DNA from: Bugula neritina
Lineage: Eukaryota > Bryozoa > Gymnolaemata > Cheilostomatida > Bugulidae
Direction of reading: 5' to 3'
Assembly (NCBI GenBank): GCA_964035545.1
Contig: OZ037771.1
Location: forward strand, 3,833,128 to 3,897,127
DNA length: 64,000 nucleotides
In this document: one piece after another, positions 1 to 11,883 of the stretch
Layout of the letters: the number at the start of each line of letters is the position of its first letter
Position numbering within the stretch: position 1 is the stretch's first letter
The notes under the pieces: model-generated
Told to the model about the DNA's origin: nothing
Seen by the model: only the letters and a program-made list of their open reading frames with translations
Databases searched by the model: none
Program-made: the position numbers and the translations under genes

Positions 1-264
1 TCCAATATAGAAACAACAGCTGTGTCACCACAAGAGCAGATTAGTAAAGAGATCACATGTCATCTATACTAGCTATGTCCTGTAACAAGTCACCCCGCTG
101 ACTACCGACGGCAGCATTCTATAGAACAGCTGTCAGCTAGACTAGCCCAGACTTGCCCACTCAGTTTTGTAATAAAAAACATCATTATTGAAACACTAGG
201 TTGTAGGGAAAACAGCAGCACCAAACACACTAAATCCTTTATACGAAAAGTAACTATAAACTAC

Positions 265-1090
265 CTTCTTTTCAAGAGTTTTCTCAGGAGACTTGCGAGA
301 CTTATCTATGACGGCGTATATGTCCTCACTGTTGTTGAGTACCATTGACTTAGCAGGGGAACTTGTACTACCACCCGTGGGCTCTGAAGGACTTGGGGCT
401 ACACTGCCAGAATCTAAATCGTCTCCACATGAATCGCTACAAGCAATTATACCTTATATACTCTTATAGTAAATCTGGGGGCTGGCCGACTAAGACTACC
501 CTTCTCTCTTCCTGTGCATACACAACAGTTTTAACATGACCTTCTCGAGAAAATGCAACTTGGCAGGAAAATTTGATTTAAAATTAAATGTCTACAAGCA
601 AAAAGAAAAAAAATTTTCTTAGTCCACCATGAAAACCTCCAAAGGCTGAGAGTATACCCTGAAAACCTTACAAACTGGTGCTAATAGAATAATAGAAAAT
701 AGATAAATTTCTCTGTTTTAATATTTTCATGATCACCTAAAGCCACATTTTAATGTCATAACAATTAATAATAAGTTTCAAAAATAAACAAAGGTATTTC
801 CTGAGCCAATGCACTTGTTAGTTTTGTAAAGTGCACAAAAAATGGAGCTTTCACTATAAGAATTGTCTTTTTCATGTAAAAATTTTTGTAGGGTTTCCCT
901 AAAAGAAAAAATTAAAGCTAGTTCCATAATAAAACTACCACCAATAAGTACCATGATACCTGTTGGATGTGAGGAGGGAAACATCCTCATAAGAAAATTC
1001 TACTTTAGACTTAGCAGAGTCTGAAGTTTCCAGAACTTCATCAGCAGAGGCATAGAGTGGGTCCTCATCACTGCCACCCTCTAAAGACAT
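265..1090 (-). CDS. Partial unidentified gene, two 5' exons, tyrosine-motif protein
   Basis: I do not recognise this gene. On the minus strand an ATG at 1090 opens a short acidic reading frame (MSLEGGSDEDPLYASADEV). A second exon, 436 to 265, has a good acceptor (TTGTAG) and a GTAG donor and encodes a Ser/Pro/Asp-rich stretch containing EDIYAVIDKSRKSPEKT. A donor after 1011 (GCTAA/GTCTAA) joins the two in frame. That donor is weak, and alternatives at 1004 or further left would change the phase. Both exons carry a Tyr in an acidic context (PLYASA, DIYAVI), as seen in phosphotyrosine docking sites of signalling adaptors; that role is inference only. The remaining exons lie left of the window. 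It is divergent from the synthetase gene at 4688, with 3.6 kb between the two start codons. Confidence 0.42.
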
Positions 1091-1794
1091 GACTACTGCT
1101 CTAGGAAATCAGGCTAGTCGTTTCTATCTACAGACAGAGTGATAAAATATTAGTTGATGCTGTCAACAGCTTGTACAGTGCGTTGATAAACATGCTAGAG
1201 ATAACTCAAGAGCAGCAATGAGATATCATTGTACACGAATAATCTTACAACTTTATCAGATTAGATATGTTATGCGTTCAGCAAAATCTAATGTACTGTA
1301 AAAACTATACGATTGGCAAAGATAAGCTGAGAAACTAGAAACTTTGCACAGTCTAAAAATATTCTTACAAAAACTCAGCCAAAATAAATAGCCCAGCATA
1401 TTTAGTTTCTCTACTATTCCCAAATCCCATAGAAAGCTGTGAAGTAGCCATAGACTGTTGGGTAGTATTGACTATATTACTATTATAGGCTAATAGAAGA
1501 TACCCAGTACACCAGAGTATAGATTCCCTATGGCCTTCCTTTACTATTTAATAACAAATCTACATCACAAGTATCTTACATAAGTTGATATTCAATTTAT
1601 TTGAAGTCTTTGGTCTCACAGGTAAATTTAGAAGATGTTAGTAAACAGTTTCAATCAATTAGAATAAGAAAACAGAACTATTCCCACCCAAATCACCGAG
1701 TTAGAGGTTTAGCAACTCCAACTTCTAAGACTTCCTAGATCAATAAATACCGCAGCTCTTAACTACATTAAACTTTGAACAACTTATAGTTACA

Positions 1795-2041
1795 AGTACC
1801 AAATACTAATACACGTCAACCTACGAGTTGCAGGTACTAAATACTAATACATATAAACCTATGAGTTGCTGGTACTAAATACTAATACATGTTAACCTAT
1901 GAGTTGCAGGTACTAAATACTAATACATATAAACCTACAAGTTGCAGGTACCAAATACTAATACAGGTCAACCTACGAGTTGCAGGTACTAAATACTAAC
2001 ACATGTCAACCTACGAGTTGCTGGTACTAAATACTAATACA
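1795..2041. repeat. 38-bp tandem repeat, about 6.5 copies
   Basis: The motif AAATACTAATACA recurs every 38 bases, starting at 1801, 1839, 1877 and so on to 2029. Each copy is followed by a variant of CAACCTACGAGTTGCAGG. Copies differ by a few substitutions. Confidence 0.85.
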
Positions 2042-2337
2042 ATTAAAGCAGGAATAAGACTGACACTATAATGCATATAACAGATAGAATGATACAATTG
2101 TTAAGAATACAAGATATGATGAATCATGACAGCAGCATATACCATACTATGCTATAGTATATAGCCAATTCATGTATTGATTACTAACGTCAATGCCCTA
2201 ACTACTGATAAATGCATATTAATTCAATAGTTAGTATAACACTTCTTATGCATATGCATTTAGCGTGTAATGTTGGGTGACTCATACAATACTACAACCA
2301 CTACAGTGTACTGTAGTATAGCATACCACAGGCATCC

Positions 2338-2405
2338 AGTACACTGTAGTATACACTGCAGTATACACTGCAGTATACACTGTAGTATACACTGTAGTAT
2401 AGTAT
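2338..2405. repeat. 12-bp tandem repeat (GTATACACTGYA)
   Basis: About five head-to-tail copies of a 12-base unit GTATACACTGCA/GTATACACTGTA. The unit is partly self-complementary, so the array can fold back on itself. Confidence 0.8.
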
Positions 2406-4687
2406 AACAGTACACTGCAATTTATATCAAGTAGTGCACATTATTGTAGTATTTCAAGTATGCAGAACATAATGTAGTATGCGGTATATCATTATAGCAT
2501 GTAGTATAAAGTGTATCATGCAGTGCTATGTTATAGTTGAATCAATACACTAAACTAAATGCAAGAGTTACCACACAATTCAACAGACAGCATATGCTTA
2601 TGTGAATCATTAAACAAACATTTTCTCCATTAGGTATTATTGATTAGCCCTTTGTTGAACATTTACGGTGTTGAAAATGAAAGTAAAACCAGGAAGCAGT
2701 TAGGAAATGAAATAAATATAAGCTTGACAGCAAGGTAACACTGTATACGTGCTTGTTATTTTGAATTTCGGAACATTGCAATTTGAAAGGTAGTACCCCT
2801 GATGAGGAAAAAATATGTTGATTACTGTAATAATATTAGGTTAGCAGTAATTAAGTTTATTCCATTATCTTTAATGAATTCCAAATTTAATATAATGTGA
2901 TAAATCTTTAGTAACACATTTTATTAAAAATCTATATATTCGTATCTATTACTTTAAAATTAGAAACTTATTCAGTAAATATTTTACATAAAAGCAAAAA
3001 GTAACTAGTGAGAATATTATAGTACGACAATTTGTACCTAAAAAGGTGCAGATCATATAGCATCTAACAATTATTTGCTAAGAAAGTTAAGCCTTTAAAG
3101 CCTTTAAATTGCAGAAGATGACTTTTTTAAATTAGGAAAGTCAAGTGTCTTGCACATTAACACATTATTTGTACTTTCAAAACCTTAATCAGACAATATT
3201 TTATTGCTAAAGCACAGACATAGAAGGAATAAAGCATCGGCTTTCTGATAACACAAGCTAATTGTTAGAAAACTTTAATCAAGTTTAATAAGCAGACTTA
3301 AACAGTATGTCACAAGTTGCATAAAGTGAGCCTTAGTACCTCAATTAAAGTTTAAATACAGTGACTCAGTTGATAAGGCTGAGGATTTTATTAAGAAACA
3401 GAAACAAGTTGAGACTAATCAATATGGCCATTACTTTTCATTTTATCGCTAGCAATAAAACAACAAAGTTACCACTCAGTGCAATTGATAGAGCATCAGC
3501 TTAATCAATAGCTGTTGCATGAAAAAGTTGTCAAAAGCTGAAGTGAAGCTCAAAATTATTAAATACATTAAATGATAATTGAAAAATAGAACAGCTCATA
3601 CAAAATATTTGGCAGTTAGATTAGGAGTGATTGCCTCATTTAAACAACTTTGCATGTCACAAATATTGGCTGTAGCAATTGTGATTGAAGAGCAAATATA
3701 GCATTTCAACTAAGTGATGGTAGCCTAAGCCAAGAACAATGAACTCTACAAATTCAACACCCACATGAGACTGAGTAAATAATTATTTCATGAAACTATT
3801 AAAACAAATAACTACGAAAAAACTAAGACAAGTGTGTAGCAAAATATTTACCACAAATTTCAATAACTGCAGACATCGACAAACTGAAAAACATTCACCA
3901 CCGATTTAAAAATAGTGCAGTCACAATAGACTAGGTCAATGGCTGAATTATGCTATGTTACCACTTGAAGTTGATGTTAATTAAATATTACTAACCTAAG
4001 TACAAATTATCAACACTCAAAAAAATCATTTTTAAACCTACTGGCTATAAGTATAAGTATTAGTATAACTATAACTATTAGTATTATAAATTAATAAAGT
4101 AAAAGTGACTCACTCTCTACTGACTACTCTCACTCTGCTATTTCACGAGAAAAAGTTTCAAACCACAGAGTTATACGTGTTATTGCAATTGCTTTTCTAA
4201 ATTAGGTATATAAATTTTATGCTATTATAACTATATGGTATGCTTATTTTTATCAATAATTATTCTGAACCTGATTTTAAGCTTCAATTTTTGTTAGTCA
4301 AGTTATACGGAAATCAATTTGAAATGGACATTGTGCTTTTATTTAAATACTAGTAAAATAATAATAAAGGTATTTGTGCGCACATTTTAAGTTAACATTT
4401 TAATTTTTATAATAATAAATAATTTAAATTAAAACAAAATGTATAACAAAAATATTGCAGTTGCTTTTAAGCATTGCGGATTTGTTTTTATAGTCTGTGA
4501 GCTGTAGTAATACCTCGAAGTTACGTGCTCTGAGCATAATAAATGTATATATAGCATATATACTTATAACACTACACTAGCTTTATTTTATAAACTTTTG
4601 CTATCATTTTTGTGTCAAGGATAAACAGTTGGCGATGAAATGAGTTTTAATTCATTCATAAAAGTCAAGTTATAGGTGTAGAACATT

Positions 4688-7600
4688 ATGGATGGCTCTG
4701 CAACCGTAGAACAGTTGAATGCTCAAAAAGAATTAGTTCGTAAATTGAAGCAAGCAGCTAAAGAAAATAAAAACGTTTCAAAAGAAGAGGTAGGTGACAC
4801 AAACATTTAATTGTGCATGTCGACTCTTTGATCTTTGAGTTTGAGGTAAAGTAAAGTACAACTAAACTCATAAAGTTAAACTATAAAAATAATCAATAAT
4901 CATAATTAATAATTATTAAAGTTAATCATAGCTAATAATAATTATAGTTTATGATAGTATGCATATTGTTATCAATCATGTTAAATTAAATAACTAACGT
5001 TTATCATTTATGTAGTAGTACTACTACTACTACTACTAGTACTACTACTACTAGTACAGTATCATACTCAGTGAGTATCAGTACCGGTACGAGTAGTAGT
5101 GTACTAGTAGTTGTTATACCCATGATTCTGTTCAACTTCATGTTCATGACATTCACATTGTGATGGAGTGATTGTAATTGTTAGATATTACTCATTAGTC
5201 ATTACATTTATAGTTTTACTGATTGGTCATTATGATCAGACTTACTTATTGCAGATTAGTCCTCAGTCTTGAACATAGTCATAGTGATAGTGATATGCAA
5301 TGAAAATGCATTGTACCTGCTAGTGCTATGCAACAACATTCGTTGTGTCTTGAGATTTATTTACATGCAGTTTACGTAGTAATCTGATACTAGTGGCTGA
5401 TAGCTAGGTACTGTTTCATTTGTCCACAATACAGCTGTTGTGATCCTGAAGATTCATTCAAAGACGTTTTCTTATTCTCATTTCAATCACCTGTCAACTC
5501 CACAAACCGAATAATGAAATCTATTGGTCGTCTGCTGTTTGCCTCTTTGAAACAATGTGTTCACCGCCGTGTATCTGTAATGAACATGACATCTATAACA
5601 ACTGAACTACAAATTGAACAGGTGGGGAAACATGATACATTCTTTGCTGAGCCGTGATATAGTTTCAGCTATAAGCATTTTGTCACCTTGCACTATTATG
5701 GCAACCAAGTCTACTCCACTTTCAGATTGATCGGGAAGTGAAAAAGCTTCTAGAACTAAAAGCACAGTTGGAAGAAACTGTAACTTCTAAACACTTTGTT
5801 CTTAAAGCCCCTAAGGTTGGTATTATACCTACCCTAAAGTTTCTAGAAACAAGTCTACAACATCCTGATCTGCTGTTGTCCCTCCGTTCTGGTGACAGAT
5901 GCATCGCTCACATTTCAACTGTGTGTATGGGTGTTAGTGTGGCTGTGGCTGCACCATCTTTTCGTGGGATCGTATCTCATGCTAATATATTAGATAGAAG
6001 CTACTGTTTCTTTCGTTTAAAGTATTTTACTTGTGTTTTACTCAGTGTCTTTGGTATATTAAATTTAAAACCTGGTTATCTCATAATTACATATAAATAG
6101 CAAGGCCTCTAAATATCTACAACAATATTATTATATTGTATCACTTTTAATATACTATTTTATGTGTCAAGAGTTGTCTGATTTTTAATACGGTTTTGTT
6201 TTATTCTGTAGATGTAATTGTCTTTCTAATTGATTTTTTGTTTGTCGCAGGGCACTAGAGATTATGGCCCGGATAAGATGGCAATACGTGAGAAGGTGTT
6301 TGACGTAGTTGTTGGCACATTTAAACGTCATGGGGCTGAGACTATAGATACTCCAGTGTTTGAGCTAAAAGATACGCTCACCGGAAAATACGGGGAAGAC
6401 AGCAAGTTGATATACGATTTAAAAGATCAGGGAGGAGAACTCCTAGGTATGTTGTGTTGTAACTTTTTCACTTTGTAGGAGCCATGTTGAGTGCATTAGA
6501 CATGCTGTTATGGGCTTACTAATTGTATTGAACTGGCTTACCTTGTTTACAAGTCTTGTCTTTTTGATGAGTCAACGTGTTTCGCTTAATTTCACTCTAC
6601 ATAAAAATAACTAACCCTCTCTGGGGCACATCTCCCTGTGAGTCTAAGTATGAGATCAGCTTTCAAGCTGCTACTTGAGTATAGTTGAAATTATTTTTTT
6701 TCCAATTCTTCAAGTTGAGGTTTTAAGTGCGTCTTATGTTGTCAAGCTGACAAATCTTTAGTTGTGAACCCACGTCCTACAGTATTTGGTTAGAATACTC
6801 AACTAGACTACACAGTAGGGAGTTATGTGCACATGTTCAAGTGTTTGACTTTTCAATACCAAATTGATTTAGATTTAGTAGTTTCGTAACATGGAGTCAC
6901 TTGCAAAATACTTGAGATTTATCCAGTTCTTAAAATTATTTGTTAAATACAATTTAATACTATGGTTACCATGGAAACCAAATCGCAAATTAATTGTTCA
7001 CAATGTGATTTGATGAGCTTGTTTCAAAAAAGGGAGATCATTAAAAATAACTCAACGTATAACAGCTATAGTGCAGCTTCTATACAGGGTGTAGAATTTC
7101 TCTCCTAATTGATTCCCATATCTGCTTGTAGCCCTGCGCTATGATTTGACTGTTCCGTTTGCAAGATATCTTGCCATGAATAAAATAAAGAACATAAAAA
7201 GATACCATATTGCTAAGGTCTACAGGAGAGACCAGCCACAGATGACAAAGGGAAGATACAGAGAGTTCTTTCAATGCGTATGTATCTTCATGATTCTCTC
7301 TGCACTCTACATCAAGTCATTCTTCAACTTCCTTCTTTTTCTTCTGCATAACATTATTCATAACCCTTAGAAATGACAATATGAGTAGCTTATAGAAATA
7401 ACAATGTGTGTGCTAGAAGTTTTAGTTAGCCTAGCCTAAAAATAAGTTCCATATTTTCTATCTAATTGTCTTTTTTCTGGTCACTAGTGTGTATACTTGA
7501 AAAATCTGACATTAATATGTTTTTTATATTTTATAGCTTTGCTAATGTAAGTAGCAGTTTGGGGAGTTATGGCCTCTTATTTGGAATACTCCAGCTTCTC

Positions 7601-9946
7601 TGTAACCTCACCATGTGTACATATATGTAGTTAATCAACTGATATCTTATGTATGTGCACCTACACTCTTTTCTGACATTGTTATGTAGGATTTTGACAT
7701 CGCTGGCACGTATGACGCAATGATACCAGATGTGGAGTGTGTGCGCATTGTCTATGAAATTCTTTCTAAACTGGAAGTTGGAAACTTTGCTGTCAAAGTA
7801 AGTATTGAGGTGTCAGCATACCAGTAGCGGGTGTCAACATGTAACATGCTGCCTAGCAGTGTACACTATGCAGGTAAAAAGATGCTTGCCTTTCAGTATT
7901 TTTTATTTACTTTCATGATTATCATTTTTATAGTCTGTTTAAATTAGAACAGTCTGTTTTATATGTTGAAAGAGTGTAAATGAGGCATGCTCTATGAATC
8001 GAAGACTTGAAGTATACATTTAAATGCACTTTTCTTCACTGGGTGAACACCACACAGTGAACTCTGAACTGAATTTTTTCTCTCTGTAGCTAGTCTTGAG
8101 AGTTGCCTCACTTCTAGTTATAGTACTGAGCAGTTTTGTATAACCCTAAAGGTTGGAGCGTGTATTGATGAGAACATCTCATATTCTGTCTGCCATGTAC
8201 AGGTGAACCACAGGCAGATCCTGGATGGTATGTTCAGAGTATGTGGTGTGCCCAGCGATAAGTTCCGGAGTATTTGCTCCTCGGTGGATAAACTTGATAA
8301 GCTGCCGTGGGAAGAGGTCAGGCAGGAAATGGTTAATGAGAAAGGCTTAGACGACGCGGCAGCTGACCGTATCGGAGAGTACGTCAAGCTGAGTGGTAGG
8401 TGGCTCTATGAATGGTTTAATGTTCCGGGTTTTGTTTTTATATTATAAGTGAATAGAACGTGTCTAATATACTATACACTATACACATCTCTTTGCATTG
8501 TATTACCATATACATGTTCATATTGAAATGATGTGTTTGCCCTCTGTTTGCTCTAAGGTGGCATGGATCTGATAGAAACACTCAAACATGACTCTCAGAT
8601 GATGGCCGACAAAGACTGTATTTCTGGTATCAGCGATATGGAGACTCTACTTGAGTATTGTGACTTGTACGGGGTTCAAGACAAGGTAAGGTGCTCAGTC
8701 TAATTTCTACAATGAGCATTTCTAAGTTGTTGGTAAGGCTTGATTTGCTTGAGTTATCATCACTTGTCACCATTTAGACGATTATCTACTGTTATAGTCT
8801 GGTGAAGTGAAATTGTTAAGGCTTAAAGGTTGCATATATTCTGGTTTATTCACTGAAACTTTGCGTGTCGTTTCAGGTGGTATTTGATCTCAGTTTAGCC
8901 CGAGGCCTAGATTACTACACGGGAGTAATTTATGAGGCGGTACTAAAGGGTGTCCAGATAGATGGTGAAGAAGTATCCGTAGGGAGTGTGGCCGGCGGTG
9001 GGCGATATGATGGTCTCGTTGGCATGTTTGATTCTAAAAGTATGTGTCTACTTCAGCAGTAGTGTTGGGCTTGTGATTCATAGTTATGTCCAACTTGTGA
9101 AATTCGTTTATCCAAGCTTAGTAGGAGTTGCCCTTTCGTAAAAACTAAAAACCTCATTCTAAATAGCTGAGTGAACTCTTTCAGGGTTTATTAAAAGTGT
9201 CCCATGTAACTCATTTTTGTAAGCAATTAAAATTACCAATTGTATGTTATTTTCAATTAAACAAATGCTGTAGAATTGCATAAAATGTTGGTAGGTTTCC
9301 CAATAAATCAGTTGTAGTTAGCATGACACTCAATTATCTTATAAACTACATTTATACAGATGCCATAAAGTTTTTTGTTATCAGCTGCGTATACTTTGAT
9401 TCTGAACTAGAAGACAACTCCCATCGAGTTTTGAAAACGTTTCCTTCTAAGCTGTGTAATAAAACTAAGGACGTCTGCAAGTCTCATATTTGTTTCAGTT
9501 GGCGCAGCTCAGTTTTCGACTAAATGTGCTCGTGTAGTAATATGTACGTCATTTCACTGCAGATAAAGTGCCGTGTGTGGGCGTTAGTATCGGCATAGAA
9601 CGTCTCTTCTCTATTCTGGAGCAGAAGAATGCCAAGTCTTCCACTAAAATCAGATCTCGAGACACTGAGGTCTACGTGGTGTCTGCTCACAAGGGTCTTG
9701 TGCAGGAGAGGATGAAACTGGTGACCATGTTGTGGGACTCGAATATAAAGGTGAGCTTACTTGTTATATAATCACCATTACTGTCACTAGCTAGTACTAA
9801 TACTGCTACTGCTACTACTACTACTACTGCTACTAATACTACTGCTACTACTACTACTGCTGCTACTACTAATACTACTACTACTACTAGTCCTACTTCT
9901 GCTGCTACTACTACTACTACTACTACTACTAATACTACTGCTACTG

Positions 9947-9984
<38 letters not shown>

Positions 9985-10489
9985 GCTGCTACTACTACTA
10001 CTGCTACTACTACTACTACCTACTGCTACTACTACTACTAATACTGCTACTACTACTGCTGCTGCTACTACTACTATCTTTTATCCCGGCATCTAGACTG
10101 AACACTCCTATAAAAAGAACCCAAAGATACTGGTGCAACTGCAAGAGTGCGAATCTGCCGGTATACCTTTAGCAGTTGTGATTGGTGGAAACGAGATAGA
10201 AAGGGGCGTGGTTAAACTCCGAGACGTTGAGCTTCGTGAAGAGGTATGCCATGTTTGTTGGAGTAAAATAATGTCATTGCAGAAATTATAGTCATGTTTA
10301 GAGTATTATGGGCTAATCCAATAGAACTTTGACACTGTGAAGGCTAAGGTTTTCGTGGAATAATGGCGTATGTTATTTATAAGTTGATTTTATCATATTA
10401 GTTGTCATGAAAGTTAATGTTTATTTTAGGTTGAGGTTCCCAAAGACGATTTAATAGCAGAAATCCGTAAGAGATTGAATAGTTCATGA
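4688..10489 (+). CDS. HARS1: Histidine--tRNA ligase, cytosolic form
   Basis: Charges tRNA-His with histidine using ATP; a class II synthetase. Coding exons: 4688-4789, 5726-5815, 6251-6446, 7132-7277, 7690-7797, 8203-8395, 8558-8685, 8877-9039, 9563-9750, 10097-10243, 10430-10489. The total of 1521 bases gives 506 residues; the human enzyme has 509. Residues 1 to about 50 form a WHEP domain (ELVRKLKQ...[12 protein letters not shown]). The catalytic core follows from [20 protein letters not shown]: motif 2 is in the exon at 7132 ([20 protein letters not shown]), then the histidine-specific [15 protein letters not shown] (Arg330) and motif 3 in [13 protein letters not shown]. The anticodon-binding domain closes the protein ([31 protein letters not shown]). 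It lacks the Cys-rich tail of the human protein. The start is the first ATG giving a WHEP frame. A second first exon at 5514 supplies another N-terminus. Confidence 0.96.
5020..5115. repeat. Small CTA/TAG microsatellite with short palindromes
   Basis: Interrupted TACTAC repeats followed by a 7-bp inverted repeat (ATACTCA-G-TGAGTAT). It lies between the two alternative HARS first exons, in the interval that should hold the promoter of the second one. Confidence 0.6.
5514..5621 (+). CDS. HARS1: Alternative first exon of HARS, probable mitochondrial presequence
   Basis: Within the first HARS intron an ATG at 5514 opens 36 codons that end in phase 0 at a GTGGGG donor. This is the same phase as the regular first exon (34 codons), so it can join exon 2 at 5726 without a frame change. 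The peptide begins [20 protein letters not shown] and has Lys, Arg and His but no acidic residue until codon 32, which is the composition of a mitochondrial targeting helix. Joined to the shared exons it gives 508 residues and replaces the first half of the WHEP domain. One gene giving cytosolic and mitochondrial enzymes is known in many eukaryotes; its use here is inferred from sequence. Confidence 0.7.
9793..10076 (+). repeat. (CTA)n microsatellite filling a HARS intron
   Basis: Nearly the whole 346-base intron 9751-10096 is CTACTA with CTG and AAT interruptions. It begins about 40 bases after the donor and stops about 20 bases before the acceptor at 10097. Confidence 0.95.
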
Positions 10490-11671
10490 TGTTCAGGCTT
10501 CAATGTACTATTTTAGGTACTTAAATTATGTGTTATTGTATTTTATAGTAAATTTTTGTTGTCTCTATACAATATAAAGTGCATTCAAAACAAGAATAAC
10601 GTCCTGACCTTGATTTTATTATACTTACAGTAAGTGCATGTAGGTAGATATTTCAAAGTAGTTTATAACCTGCAGTTTTGGTAACATTTCTCTTGTAAAA
10701 TAATGAGTAGATAACTCTTGAGCTTGTGACAATGTAACAATATATCATTAGTGAATAGGCACATTATAACATTGAAGTCTGCTAGCATACTACATGTGTG
10801 TATATATAGTATGCTTATATTATATTACAAGATTTAGTCCAATGTAGCACTACAGCTAAATGAGGGTTTTTATTGCCAACAGAGAAAGTTGCAAGTGACC
10901 ATTCACTACAAGTGGGGTAAAATGTACAGTAAGGTAAATCTAGTATGACAACAGTAGAAATATAATAGTATGGCCACAGTGAAAGTGAAATCTGTAGAAA
11001 ATAAGTTGCCTTATTAAATCTCTCAGTGAAATCTTATGGCGGTGATGTTAGCAGAACTAAACAGTGCAGTATTTTGTATAGATTATAGAACCTATATTTA
11101 AGCCTCATGGAGGCTCAGGTTTATAAGATAATCGTTTTGTAGATTCAAATTGATTTTATTTCTTCTTCGTATAACAGTATGGCATTTGAACATTTTCTAA
11201 GCTTTCTCTTTGTGATGTTAGTATATAGCAGTTCCAGAGACTTATTATGGCACCGTAAAGTTAAAATAAGTAAAATAATGAATATTAGCAAATACTCACA
11301 CTTGTAGAAATTTTATATCTATATTATGTAAAATATAATAATTTTATAGTAGTGTATGCAAGTTTATATAGTAGACTACATAAAGTTAGAAATATTCCAT
11401 TGATTATAGATAGAATTAAGTAGGCTATGTCATGATGTATTAGTTTAGATGCAATAGCCACAGTGAAGTATAGTAGTTCTGAATGAAAATTCCCTTTATG
11501 GATATTTAATCACAAAGAGGTAAATGTTTTAAAACTAAGTGTTCATTTGAAGCTAACTCCGGTCATCTAGTATCATTAGTATCTAGTATCATTATTTATA
11601 ATTGTGTAGGCAAGCAGATGAGATAAACTATTAGCTTTTGACGAGTCTCAAATGTTACAAAAACGGCAGCC

Positions 11672-11677
11672 TTTATT
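11672..11677 (-). promoter_or_regulatory. Polyadenylation signal of the Rieske oxygenase gene
   Basis: A minus-strand AATAAA hexamer about 207 bases downstream of the stop codon at 11884-11886. Confidence 0.5.
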
Positions 11678-11704
11678 GATATATTAAATAAAAACCCAAG
11701 CAGC

Positions 11705-11790
11705 AGTATCCATATCAGCAGCATGCTTGTAGGGGTCATAGTTCAATGGTAACAGTCCAAGATTCTACACCAGATCCATGGACTTTAGTA
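11705..11790 (+). repeat. Dispersed repeat with tRNA-like A box, copy 1
   Basis: Contains GTAGGGGTCATAGTTCAATG followed by GTAAC, in which TAGTTCAATGG fits the polymerase III A-box pattern of a tRNA 5' half. The same block, with the same upstream TATC...AGCAGC context, recurs at about 15888-15960. No B box follows, so it looks like a decayed tRNA-derived element rather than a tRNA gene. Confidence 0.45.
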
Positions 11791-11883
11791 GGTGGCCAGC
11801 TTCTTAGAGTTTCATTAATATGCACAACTAATCAATATATAAAATTAAATTGTGTAAGCAGCATGTAGCAATTAGAGAGGGGT

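Larger units (their letters stand above)
1091..4687. other. Intergenic region between divergent genes
   Basis: No exon with a family resemblance was found here. The stretch is AT-rich. It holds two small tandem repeats (1795-2041 and 2338-2405) and presumably the promoters of both flanking genes, but no convincing promoter element could be picked out by eye. Confidence 0.5.
10490..11883. other. Convergent intergenic region, HARS and Rieske gene 3' ends
   Basis: Holds the 3' UTRs of two convergent genes. No canonical AATAAA was seen close to the HARS stop; AATATA at 10571 is the nearest candidate. A minus-strand AATAAA lies at 11672-11677 for the Rieske gene. A degenerate tRNA-like repeat lies at about 11705-11790. 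Confidence 0.5.

Noticed and set aside
5738-6100. 120-codon continuous frame as a separate gene
   Set aside because: Only the part up to 5815 is HARS exon 2. The continuation past the GTTGGT donor has no resemblance to HARS, and the chain resumes in phase at 6251.
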